Shown in pieces: positions 25,661 to 37,510 of a DNA stretch of 64,000 nt. Position 1 is the stretch's first letter. Every line of letters begins with the position of its first letter. A model generated the notes under the pieces. That model saw nothing but the letters and a program-made list of their open reading frames with translations, did no database searches and was not told the origin of the DNA. Source of the stretch: Styela clava (lineage: Eukaryota; Chordata; Ascidiacea; Stolidobranchia; Styelidae); the NCBI RefSeq assembly GCF_964204865.1, contig NC_135259.1:16688974-16752973 (forward strand). Reading direction: 5' to 3'. The position numbers and the translations under genes were made by a program.

Positions 25661-26402
25661 AATTTCATAAAGTACAAGGGTGTGAGAATTTTGAACGATA
25701 TTAACGAAAACCTAAAAGAAATTTCCAGTTTTAATGTTTTTTCAAAAAGTATTTTCAGTCTTTTCTGAATAAGTACTGATTCATAACTTTTCAACTTGTA
25801 CGTTTTTATTTTGTGTGATATAAAATTAAACGCCTTTTCTTGCCGCTTCTATTTCGAATTCATCTCAATATGTGTCACATTACTCTTGTTGCTTGATTGT
25901 TAGTTACAACAAGTTAAAATGTTTTATAATTGGTATAATATAAAATGTAATCTGTCAATTTTTTTTTTGCCAGGAAAGTTATTTCGATTTAGTGACCGTA
26001 TGGTCCTTCCAACCTCCTATCAATTTCGTTGTTAGTCGATTTATTCTTCTTTTACTTATTGAATGTTGTTGTTTGTGTTTGATTTGTTGGCTAATGACTG
26101 GATGATGAATAAACTTTTTTATCTATCTACCTATCTACTGTCACATGTTCTTTTCTTTTTAGAACCACCTTTGATGTTGTGTTATTTAACTAGAATTTAC
26201 ATAATCGAGAATACATCTAGAGGTATAATTTGAAACAGATAATGTGGTATGACGTATGCACTGTCACATAACCGAGTGTATGTTGTTTTTTGCCATAAGG
26301 GTTTTGCCGCCCACTGATAATAATAATATCGGAATTACGTTGATAATGATTTCATTTGACGTGAAATGTTAGCTGATTAATCAATGTTAGCTGCTAATTC
26401 TC

Positions 26403-26409
26403 TATAAAA
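26403..26409 (+). promoter_or_regulatory. TATA-like box of gene F
   Basis: TATAAAA 55-61 bp before the gene F start codon. Upstream, ttagctgattaat and ttagctgctaat form a short near-repeat (about 26365-26400) that recurs before gene I (about 37420-37450). Confidence 0.5.
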
Positions 26410-26463
26410 CGATTATCGGCACTAAGACTTCGCATTTGAGAAGCATAACATTTTATAAAGCTT

Positions 26464-28830
26464 ATGGAGATGGAATATTATGTAAATTGTCAAAGTGAAA
26501 ATGAATATGAAACCCCTCAAACTGCTTCAGGGCCGCCTGTGATTCCTAAACAAGGTTTGTGTTTTATTTGATTTGCAAAAAATTTAATTTGTGAAATTTC
26601 AATAGAAAAACTAGATATAATATGTAAACACAAATGGGAATACATTATGTGCCCGCTTTGCATTTGAGGAGAAATCGATGTGGTAACACTTCATTTCGGG
26701 TAAAATATGTTTGTTGTTTACATGAGTCGTTCAAGGTATGAATTTCCAAGCTCGTATTCTTTAGCGGCCGCAGACACGGTAACAGGTCTCAACTGCTTTG
26801 GCTTGCCTGCTAAAACCACATGTTCTACTTGAGCAAGATTTCCAGCCAGTGCGACCATGCATTCAGGCTCTTTAGCTTGCCCCGCCTCATCTACAAAATG
26901 TTCCTATTTTTTGTAGTAATATTTGAGGAAATCCTTAAAAAAAAAATTGAATCAATTTATACATAAGTATGACAAGAGTAATATTCTATGTGATCTCATA
27001 TACGACAAGTCTATTATTGACGTTTCACATATATTTTTTTCATAGACAACAATAAAGCTACGAATACGAAAACTTTGTTTGTCCTAGCGATATTTCTGGG
27101 AATCTGCACCATAGTGTCTGTTGCTGCATTTATTTTGATTATACAAGTTAGTATAGTTATCGTGTATTTTCGATATTTATCCAATTTTGAATTTAAATTA
27201 ACTTTATGTACTACTTTATTAAACCGATTATTTATATGATACGATTTGCTTTAAATTTATTTCAAGCTTCAGGACGAAATGAAACTTATGAGAGAAAAAC
27301 TGGACACGTTAAAAACGACTCTCAAAAACGTAAGATATATCAATTTATAATCGAATTGTGTCATTTAAATTACCAACAAATTTTTATCATTTATTTTTTT
27401 CTGTTAAAACTTTGAATAAAAGGACAACGGAATTAAATTCTTATCTTGCAAAAATTTGAAATGGAATACAAAAAAGTAAATTAAAGTAAGCAACGCTTTC
27501 AAAAAAAGAAGTAAAAACGACATCTAAAATCAAAATCTATCTATTCTAGATTAACAAATTTTCACATTTTATTTTACTTTCAGAACAAATCGAAATAGTA
27601 CAGAAGCTAGCAATGAAATTCAATTCTTCCTGTACAAAGATCTTAAACAAAAATTAGGTTGTTATTATCAATATTTCAAATAATGAATGAATCCCTTGAG
27701 AAAGAATAAAAACAAGAAAGATACTTTTAAATAAAATCTACTATAAATTTCAATTAAAACGCGCCAATTCTGAATATAGAAAATTTATTGTTGTATTCAA
27801 TAAACATTTAACCGAGAATATCAGTCGGAGACCGAAGACTTATCGATCGGAGGTTAGGAGATCCCCCAAAACAGCGCTCTTACTCCATAGTGACACCGTG
27901 TGTCCCATCACTAATTAATTAATAACTCGCTAATTATACGAAATAATTCATCGAAAATTTAATTGTTTTCGTGAGATATCACATGTATCTAACAGACCAT
28001 CAAACAAACAAACAGACAAATACCTATCAACCTATATCTTAAGATCGATAAGTAATAACCTCATTAGAAATAGAAGTTGAAAAAATATTGCTGCTGATAT
28101 TGCTTTTATGGTTGGGAAATTTAGATCAAAATATTTTAAAATTCTATTCAAGATTTGAATCCTATTTTAAAATCCTAGTTTAACTTTATTTTACAGAACA
28201 CAAACCTGACTGATGCAAATTTTTGGATGAACGGAATGTTTTCCCTATCCGGATGGTTCAGAGCAAGCAATAATCTCATTTATAAACGTTTCACTGATTC
28301 TGTCAACTACGCAACTGCAAAGGCTCAATGTGAAGGAATGGGAGCTCGTTTAGTATCGACTGGAATAAGGAACAACAAAGTGAAAATGTATGTTAGTGGT
28401 GGGTTACATTACGAAACAACGTGGATTTGTAGTCATCGATTGTAGTTCGATGTAGCAGGTGGAAGATTCATATGAACTGTTATTTTTAAGGGAATTATGT
28501 CCTGATAATAATAGTTATTGTAGTTTTACTACAAAAAATCTGAAACTGACCGTAATTATTATTATTATTCCATTTAGTGAAATATTCCCGAAACATTACT
28601 TAGCCGGAGTTAGTGCATGGATAGGATTGGACGACATCAGAAATGAAGGAATTTGGGTTTGGTCGGATGGCGTAAATGAATCACCAAATTCTCTTTGGGA
28701 TGCGCCAGAACCAAACGGCGGTAAAACCGAAAACTGCGTAGAAGTAGTATTCTATAATTCGACATTTGTTGGCAATGATGCTCCTTGCACTCTTTTCCGT
28801 CGTTTTGTTTGCGAAAGGGAGGTCAATTAA
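26464..28830 (+). CDS. Type II transmembrane C-type lectin-like receptor F (compact stalk)
   Basis: Exons 26464-26554, 27046-27146, 27267-27329, 28197-28387 and 28578-28830 total 699 nt, giving 232 residues in an open frame. Residues 1-30 are the tail (MEMEYYVN, then NEYETPQT). About 42-64 are the transmembrane helix after TNTKT, which fits positive-inside type II topology. About 65-85 are a short stalk. The CTLD starts near GWFRAS (about 99) and ends RRFVCERE. Four disulphide cysteines and the residues EPN, E of ENC and ND are all kept, so calcium-dependent sugar binding is plausible. Stalk exon 3 is 31 nt shorter than in D and ends in phase 0, which lets it join exon 6 directly. Degraded stalk exons remain unused at about 27421-27475 and 27586-27655. 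Confidence 0.8.
27813..28058 (+). repeat. Unclassified interspersed element U, copy 1
   Basis: Runs from cgagaatatcagtcgg to gatcgataagtaataa. The reverse complement of most of it forms the clean insertion at 59497-59794, and its first part recurs at 58965-59040. Shared words include ccgaagacttatcgatcg and cactaattaattaataactcg. No coding. It sits in the intron between stalk exon 3 and exon 6 of gene F. Confidence 0.75.
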
Positions 28831-29527
28831 TGTTTTCCTGAATGAATTTCCCTTTCACAAAACATTGCTTGATTTGAATTCAAAAATAACGTTATTATTT
28901 TTTATTTTAGAGTTGTTTCTCAAATTTACTATCTTTGACTAATGACCATAATATCATACTTTTATTTTGTCAGAATCGAACGACCAAAAAAATTGCAGAT
29001 AGGTCTTTCATTTTGGAAGCGTTTATTTTTAGTTATTGAAAACATTTTAACAATTTGATATTAATTTAAATCTTGATCAAACAGTTATCAAGAAAAAGTG
29101 AAATTAAGTTGCTGAACGATTTTTCTATTTTGCATTCTACAATTGAATCATCTTGTTTAATCACAAAATTCACTTTAAATGCTGAACGTCTATCCTAAAG
29201 TTTTAATAAAGCCACCGCAAAATAGGTATATACATATATTCGGATACCTATTTGCGAAAAAAAAGCCCAAGTTGAATGAATGAGATTTACGATCCTACCG
29301 AACTAAGTAAGGCCAGACTGGCTGAGCAAACATTCTGAGCAAAATTTTCGTCAAACACATAAGAGGTATCTCTTTTCTTTATGTTTTTCGCTTTAAATTC
29401 AGATTCCTGTTTCAGTGCTTTGTTAATTTTACTTGATGAATTTACTTCAGAAAGAGGAAGATTGCACAGATAATAAATAAATGTCATTGACATCGTTATG
29501 CCTCTTGCTGTTATAGATACTCTAGAC
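28831..29527. other. Gene F 3' flank and start of duplicon R
   Basis: Homologous to the flanks after D/E and I (attattttttattttagagttg and tactatctttgac-like words, about 28895-28940). R-type sequence starts near 29305 (aggccagactggctgagc) and is interrupted by hAT-4. Confidence 0.5.
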
Positions 29528-31306
29528 CAGGGCTTCCCAAAAATTTGAGCTCGCGGCCCCTTTTATTATATTAAAATTTCGCGTTCGCGTTAATAATGCT
29601 AAACAGCTCGAAATATGCATTTTTGATGTTTTATTGACACAGCTAATTTTCAAATTTTAGTAGGCCTACTCAATTACAAAAACAAGCACATATTTATTCC
29701 GATTAACGTTACTCAATTATTCAGTGTAATGGGTGCGAATACTTTTTGCTGCATAGCAAGTCCAGCCTTGGCTCAATGTTTGTTTATGCAGGCCTAAATG
29801 ATGAATTACGATGTCTGGCCACCGACGGCATGGTCCCTTTTCGGAATTGTTCACCCTTATTGATCAAACTTAGCATAAGACAGCGGTTTGTGTGGCGCAA
29901 AATTATCGTGGAAAAAACTCATGGCGCACCTACACGAAAAATATGCTGCCTGATAATAAAACACAATTTTGTCATCGTTAATACGTACTTATCTTATCTC
30001 TGCCTGGTTTTTCTTCAAAATGCTAAAAAAATCACTCATGTTCAGCAAATGAATAAACTGCAGCCTACGGAATTGCAGCATGTAGGATACCCGACGTAAC
30101 AGAGCATACACAACATAGAATAGTAAAATGAAATTGATTCGTATACACATCATTTGCAACAATGAGAAACAATAAAACATTTAGAATAAATAAAATATGT
30201 AGCATATTTCGAGGCGCACTTAGCAAATCGCCCCCAGGAACCGCTAGCTTAACGATTATTAAAGCCGGCATTGTTATGCAAGCACACGCAAATCGGGTCT
30301 TACGATCAGAATATGCATTGTTATGCAAGCGCGATGATTCTACTGTGTTTCCCCGAAAGGAAAACTAAGCCTGAATTTTAGAAATTATTTTTAATAAAAA
30401 CGCTCTCCTTTAAAAAAGACTTTTGACCTAAAATTTTTTTGACCTAATCCCGTGGAAGTGCGTCGTTTCAATTTTGCTAGGACGTCGCAAAATTTCGTGA
30501 TTCGTGAACCTTTCAAACAACCCATATATATCTTCTACTCTTACAGAAAAAAGGGAAGATTATATCGATCTTACCTGTGATAGTGTTACAATAAAAAAGT
30601 TTAATTCTGAAAATTCGTTTTTTTTGTAGATAAAGATTTTTTTTCTTGATTCAATAAGCGTTGCGAACTCCTATCCCTTTTTGCGATTTCGTTTTTATAT
30701 AAACCAATCTTTTCTACCAAGGTCCATTAAACGTGATTTCACTGACTGTCGTTATGTTTTGTTTGTTCTATTATATGAAACTCATTGCAAAAAAAGTCTT
30801 ATGGAAAGGTATCCCATACGTATTTTCACGGGAAGTCGTAACTTGAGCATATTTTTGGAGGGCGTCATAATACAATGTTCGAGAACCACTGAGTCCCAGT
30901 CGATAGCAAGAAATTTCTACTCTTTCTACTTTTTAAATGGTTGATAATCTATATGTAGCAGTTATTTTAAATAAAGACGTGCTATTTATAAGTAATGGAA
31001 ATCGGTATTTATATTTGGCATAATAAAACATCTCGTTATTCTCTACATCCCCCCAAAATAAGCCCTAGTGTTATTTTCAAAATAAAATTGAAGACACTGT
31101 TTTATTTACACAGTATGATAATGTGTTCATTAGGAATCGTGAAATTTTTGTTTCACATTATTTTTAGTAATTGTATTTCGAATCAAGAGTCTGGAAAAGT
31201 ACAATAAATATAGTACTTTGTGTAAAACTGGTGCTCTCTTTGCGCCCCCCCAAAATTCGTTTCGCGGCCCCTTCCAGGGCCGCGGCCCCTAATTTGGGAA
31301 GCACTG
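29528..31306. mobile_element. hAT element, long non-autonomous copy (hAT-4)
   Basis: Left end CAGGGCTTCCCAAA (29528-29541) and right end TTTGGGAAGCACTG (31293-31306) are inverted with one mismatch. Flanks CTCTAGAC and CTCTAGAA agree at 7 of 8. The matching part of R copy 4 (near 43070, actagaatactcagc) lacks the insert and serves as an empty site. Subterminal gcggcccc words lie at both ends. An internal stretch around 29790-30000 is shared with hAT-5, but it shows no recognisable transposase block. Confidence 0.9.
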
Positions 31307-33420
31307 CTCTAGAATACTCAGCTAGAAGATTTGTAAAAATTTTGTGCATAGTGATAATACTATGGTACACCGATTACGTATATTAAATGAGACTTTTCGT
31401 CCAAATAACAATGCGCCAGGAGGGAAAAAAAATTAATAGGCATTGTTTTCGTCGCAGGAAATGATTATTAATTGAATCAAATTCATAAATTAATAAATCC
31501 TGAAACTTAAAAGTAGCAGATATTAAACTTTTTGGCGCAGTACCTATCAACAAAATAAACAACAATTGAAAATATTTGGATAGTGAGTGTTTACTATTTA
31601 ATTAATATCTCCTAGACACCAATGCTTCCTTTAACTGGCATTTTTTTTTTATCTTCAGTCTCTGAAAAGAAATTGAATTGAATATTTCAATGTTTACTGC
31701 TATTTATATTGTTATGTTAGTAACCAAATCCAAAATACGCCAGGCATCAATAATATTTAATCTTGCATGCAAATTTTTGAATCCAGCCTTAGATTTTAGC
31801 ATTAAGTTTATCTTTTGCGCATTTGCACTCATTTTTGTTCTTGTATAAATTTGCGACTGTGTACTATGTGTACATCCACAAAATATCTGCGTTTCAGACT
31901 AAATTTTATTTATTCATTTTAATCATACTTGACTTGGGATTACTTTTCACATACTACAATTTTATGCAATACCCTATAAAGTAAAGAAGCCGTCAAAGAC
32001 GAATAAATTATAAATATAGCTCTAAAATGACCTAGTGATAACGATTGTTTATGAGTGCTCAATAAATGTCAATATTTTCGTTTTACAAGTTGATTGGCTT
32101 TTTTTACCTCAATTACAAGTAATTTCCGGCTGCAAAAACACTGTTTGTTATTGAGAAAATCGACAATTTGCCGCCTTGGTGCAATGATAGTTGAAATTGC
32201 TTCCGATTAGTAAGATTTTCAATTATTACATTGCATATTTCTTATATAGAAAGAGTGAATCATAGGAAACAATATATTCTGTAAGTATTATCATTCATTG
32301 CATATATACGCATATGCATGATAGTGTGCATTATTGGATTAGTACCATAAACCATATCCAACGCGTAGTCAGGTAAAATACATGTTTTTTAGTGCATGAA
32401 TGCTTCCATCTAGAGTTGCGTGAGTGTGAAAAAAGACTATATCTAACCAAATTATTTAAATTTTGTGTTTCCAGTTTTATAAGTCTCGAGAATCTTTTAT
32501 TATAAAAATTAATTTGTCGCAATTAATTGTACAATTAGCACGATTGATTTTGATTGTACCGCGGCAATTTTGAGCCCATTTCTTGTACCCAAAGCAACAA
32601 TCGCCCATTACCATCAAAAACAATAGGAAATTACATCAAATATTTCAATAAAATTTTATTTGAACCAAAGGCATTATCCAATGTTTTCTTTCTAACTTTA
32701 TCAATATCAATCACCAAAACTGCCCCAAAAAAACCAACCATACCAAAAAAGAGTATAATTCATTAAATACATTTTGACTAAATGACAAAATTCCAAATGT
32801 AAACGACAAATCGATGATTTATTGAGAGCGTCATCCTCGTTTCCAAAAAATGCTCAAAATTAATAATAACATTAGAGATGTGTGCCTTTAAAAGTTAAAA
32901 CAGAATAGAAATACATTCATAAAAATATTTTTTTAATCAGACTTCACAATATAACACAACGCGTCAAGTCAAGTTAATTTAAAAAATAAATATCAGTTTC
33001 CTTTTTTGCACTGATGTGTTAACATGCTCATATGAAGGAGATCAGTATTTATTCCATCTGCATAAATTGTAACGATCTTGAATATCGTCTTTTCCAGTTT
33101 GGATTTTTATTGGAAGAAAAAAAACTGCTACCAAAATATTCAGTTTTAAAACTTGTCAAAAATAGAAAAATTATAAACAATTGCATTAAAAAGTATATAC
33201 AAATATTTATATATATATTACAAGTGATTTTTCTACAAGAATTGTCAAAGTTTTCTGTTTGTCTTGTAGGGTCTGAAGCACGCGATTGTATCTTTGATGC
33301 AAGTTTAAAGTGATTCAGTTAAAATCAATAAAACTTTTGATTATCTGAATGTTAATATTATTTAGACCACAATGTGTTTGTCACATCGAAAAGTATTCCT
33401 CAGAAAGAGGTTCTGAATAC
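31307..33420 (+). repeat. Spacer duplicon R, copy 3 (longest)
   Basis: Continues the R order after hAT-4: gcgccagg and ctttttggcgcag words, aataggcattgtttt, tttgcgactgtgta, tgcgtttcagac, a distal block with attgattttgattgtacc (32545), and agaccacaatgtgtttgtcaca (split: agaccacaatgtg, tttgtcaca) near 33365. Copies 5 and 6 share the distal block (56300 and 62200). It lies between the convergent 3' ends of F and G. Several open frames occur, but none is conserved between copies. Confidence 0.7.
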
Positions 33421-33760
33421 CAAACAGACAGTTCGTTTGTCAAATTATTTGATATTGAAATATTTTTTAAAACGTTAAGACATCTTAGATCACAATATGA
33501 AACAATGGTTTAGGAATAAAATCGAACAATATTTTCATATAACGAATGTTCATGAACATTATGCATTACGTGGTATTATAAATGATGAAATGAAATAATA
33601 ACGTGAATTGTCAATTTCATTAGAAAAACTTCAGATTTTTTCAATGCCTTCACATTTCCCTATCGTCATAGTGCTAATCAATGAAATCTCAGTAATAAAC
33701 AATACTTGAAAATACAATCAAGAAAAGTTTTGTGAAACGAAATTTTGATTAAAAAATATA

Positions 33761-35908
33761 TTATTCAAATTCCCTTTCGCAAACAAAACGATTGACAGCT
33801 GAACAGGCTACATCATTACCAACAATCTTTGTATTATAGAATATTATTACGCAGTTTTCGGATGAACCCCCGTTAGGTTCCCCCGATGCCCATATTGCAC
33901 TTGGCGATCCATTAACATCATCCGACCAAACCCAAATTCCTTCGTGGCTGATGTCGTCCAATCCAATCCATGATCCTCTGGTTAAGTAATGTTTCGGAAA
34001 TATTTCACTGGATGGAAAACAAAATATTACACATCGAGTTATTGTTTGTAGTGAAATTACCATATCAATTGATTGCGTTTAGAAATACCAGTTCTTGAGT
34101 ATCTTCAACTGGCGATATCCAGAGAGGTTAATCTTGGAGTCAAAATTGATGACCAAAAAATTCCAGTAATTGTTTCAAATTATGTTAACGTCTCACAAAA
34201 TACGCTAACTTACTTTTTTACTTGGTTGTTCCTCATCCCAGTTGATACCAAACGAGCTCCCAATCTTTCACATTGAGCCTTTGCAGTAGCGTAGTTGACA
34301 GAATAAGTGAAACGTTTGTAAATGAGATTATTGCTTGCTCTGAACCATCCGGATATCGAAAACATTTTGTTCATCCTCGAATTTGCTTCAGTCAGGTTTG
34401 CGTTCTGTAAAGCAAACTGAGTTATAAATATAACTAAATTTGTTTTCATGTTACCGATGCAACTATAACTAGATGCAACATAAACAATAATAGATTTTTT
34501 ATGCGTATTGTACAAAAATAATATTCATATTTATATAAAAAATTATAGAAAGCAAATCTATTTGATCCCTGTTTCTTAAACTCACCAATTTGGTATCTCC
34601 AATCAATATTTTGGAGTCGAGTTGGCTCACTTCATTCTTCATATTTTTCAACTCATCTTTTATACTTGAAGATGCTGAAAATTTATCAAAAACATAAAAT
34701 TATGCAACTAATCACATTTTTTAGATCTAACGCAGTAATATTTTTACACAGAATCTTAACATAATATACTTTGATACTGAAGCGTTAGAGAAATCAGGTG
34801 ACCAACTTACCTTATCAATTAAATTTTGTTTTTATATTTTATGTTTCGTTTTTACTCCGATAAACTAAGTTAAACTTGATAAAACAAAGATTCGATGAAA
34901 AGTTGAAATAAAATATAAAATATGAACTTACTTTATTGTGGTTTCTAGGGAACTTTTATAAAGAAAGTATTGAAATGTGTTGCCGGTTTTTCAAATGATT
35001 CGACTCAGTTATAAGTTTAATAATATAAACTTAACATTTTGTGTTTCATTCGAAATCTTCGCAAGGGACGAATTGAACTGAGTTGTCAATTTTTCCAAAG
35101 TTTTCACTTGTTTTTAAATTTGAAAAAACTAAATCATGCTTATATATAATTGGCATTTTTTGACTAAAATCAATATATCATACTTTTTTGAGTGTCGTTT
35201 ATTTTGATGGCGAGAGATGAATCAATCTCACTAAATTTGTCCAATTTTTCTTTCATTCCATTCATCTCGTTCTGGAGCTTATAATAAATTTTAACATTTC
35301 AGATGAACGAATTATTACAAAAATAGGAAAAAATATATTTTTGTACAATGCGCATATTTTTATTTGATTTTATTATATAGAACACTAGAGTAAGTTTAAT
35401 TTTCACTAAGTTTACTAATTAACTTCATTAAGTTTACTAATTAACCTGCATAAACAGGATAAATGCAGCAACCGACACTAGGACGCAGATTCCTAATGAT
35501 ATCGCTAGAACAATCAGAGTTTTCTTGTTTGTAGCTTTATTGTTGTCTGTGGAAAAAAAAACGTCTATAAAAGGAATTTCAAAACAGAGATTTCCTAAGA
35601 TAAAAAAAATATTTTCTGTTCTATTCTATGTCAAAATAAGGCAAACACAAATTGTTGCGACATTGATGTAAAATAGCTGATTTCATATGGATAAAATAGG
35701 TTATTTTCATTTTTAAAAGCCTGAGAGGTTTCACCATGCCTGTTTACTCTTGTATTATATTTTTTAATTTTTCTTGTTATAGTACAAATTAGAATTTGAG
35801 TTTAATCAAACACAAACCTTGTTTAGGATCTGCAGGTGGCCTTGAAACAGTCGAGGAGATTTCATATACATTTTCACTTTGACCATTTACATAACATCCC
35901 ATCTCCAT
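33761..35908 (-). CDS. Type II transmembrane C-type lectin-like receptor G
   Basis: Minus-strand exons 35908-35818, 35546-35446, 35277-35184, 34674-34586, 34404-34214 and 34007-33761 total 813 nt, an open frame of 270 residues. The tail starts MEMGCYVN and has NVYEISS. The helix follows TNKKT. Two stalk exons contribute heptad-like segments with NDT sequons. The CTLD has WIGLDDI, WVWSDD, EPNGG, ENC, GND and RFVCERE, so all five calcium-site-2 ligands are retained. The stalk exon 4 remnant (35040-35118) has lost its AG acceptor (AAG to AAA); exons 3 and 5 both use phase 1, so skipping it keeps frame. Transcribed divergently from gene I. Confidence 0.82.
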
Positions 35909-35967
35909 GTTACCACTTTATGAAATGATCTTCTTCTCAACTGAACGTAGTGTTGCTATCGATAGCC

Positions 35968-35975
35968 CTTTTATA
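35968..35975 (-). promoter_or_regulatory. TATA-like box of gene G
   Basis: TATAAAAG on the minus strand, 60 bp upstream of the gene G start codon, matching the spacing in A, F and J. Confidence 0.5.
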
Positions 35976-37510
35976 GACTACAACATGGCAATAAAATTAG
36001 TCAACTTTTACACGCAAACAATTAGGCAAATCGTGTGGAAATAATGAAATAATAATGACATAGAACATATATGTATATACAGTTTATGGCCGTGCATATT
36101 TCAAACTAACTGAAAACTTTATTTGTTTTAATATTAATGATTCTGTAAATCAATATTATCAATGCATTAAAGGTGGGAGACGAAACCTCTATTTTGCGGT
36201 AAGCCATAAGAATTAGTTACAGAATATTTGACACATTACTTCCTTGATACTCAAGCTAATACATGTTTTTGAATGGCCAATGCTTGTATTAAGTATATCA
36301 TGATATAAATAAGATTTTTTAATTCACATTTCACATTTTAATATATTTACATTTAGACGTATGCGGATTGACTAAGTGACGTACATGATATGAAAATCTC
36401 AATTGATTCACTATACATCAATCATATTTCAAACATACTAATTAGGTCACAGCGAGGAAATATTTTGAATTTCACTCTCCTGCTAGTAAAATTATTGAAT
36501 GGTTCTGAGTTAAAGATTATTAAAATTAAAATGCACATAGCATATGTTTGTTATCTTACGTGCCATTTGATGGTTATATCATAAAGATCATGGTTCAATA
36601 GTTATATGTTTAAAATATGATTTAAAGTATGATTTAGCTTCAACACAAGCAATATTTTTTGAGCTCTCGATAGATTGTTTAACCTCGATACACAACGGTT
36701 GGTTTTTTACTTTTTCTAACTTGCCGACAGGATTGTTTTCGCCTAAATAGCAATAGATCTGGAGATTAATTCAATATGTTCAACAATCCAAACCTAAATA
36801 AACGAGCAATTTTAAAATGTTTGACGCAATATACCACGCATGGAGAATGAAATGAAAAATATTCAATATTTGATTGCTCTGATCCTACTAATCTAATCGA
36901 TGTGATTGAACTGATTGCGATGTGATTTGAACTGATTGTGATGTGAGTAACGTGTATTGTAGCATGTGAGGTTTGTAAAAAGGAAAGAGGTCCGTCACAA
37001 TGTCATTCTGAAGATGTCTATATCTAATTATGTTGTATAAAATGATAATCATGAAATATAATATGAAAAATATATGCAGTTAAATATGTAAATATAAACA
37101 GTTATGCATTCATATTTGCAGCCACAATATACATAAGGCATTGGGTATTTTAAGATGAGTATTCATTTAAATATCGAGGAAGTAATGCGTCACATATACT
37201 GTAACTGGTTGTGTTCTTTCCTGGCCAACCATTGATGATGTATTAGTTATCTGGAATTTACATACTCCGAAAATACACCTTAAGAGATAATTTATAACAG
37301 ATATTGAAATTTGTCATATGCACTGTCATATAACCAAGGGTATATATTGCTTTGTGTCATTACGGTTTTGCCACCCACTGATGATAATATTGATAAAAAT
37401 TATATTTGACTTGAAATGTTAGCTGATTAATTAATTTTAGCTGCTAATTTTCTTTAAAACGGTTATCGGCATTTGAAAAGCAGAACATTTTAAAGCGCGT
37501 TACTATTGAG
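35976..37510. promoter_or_regulatory. Shared divergent upstream region of genes G and I
   Basis: About 1.6 kb separates the two start codons. The G side has aaggtgggagacgaaac (about 36170) and cacattacttccttgatac. The I side has attcatttaaatatcgagg, gtaatgcgtcacatat (about 37180) and ttagctgattaattaa (about 37420), then a weak TTTAAAA (37453-37459) 52-58 bp before the start codon of I. The same blocks in the same order flank the other head-to-head pairs. Confidence 0.55.

Larger units (their letters stand above)
22549..26138 (+). mobile_element. Non-LTR retrotransposon insertion (two truncated LINE fragments)
   Basis: Flanks TGTCACACAT (22539-22548) and TGTCACATGT (26139-26148) look like a target-site duplication. 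The uninterrupted region upstream of gene I reads gcgtcacatatactg at the matching place (about 37188). The insert holds two reverse-transcriptase remnants in the same orientation and ends in an AT-rich tail with tatctatctacctatctac. Two elements in tandem, or a nested pair, are implied because the reverse-transcriptase C-terminal region occurs twice with dissimilar sequence. The boundary between them (about 24.0-24.5 kb) could not be placed. Confidence 0.8.

Noticed and set aside
29746..30368. Possible gene inside hAT-4
   Set aside because: A similar stretch occurs in hAT-5, but the frames are interrupted in both and no transposase or host domain is recognisable.
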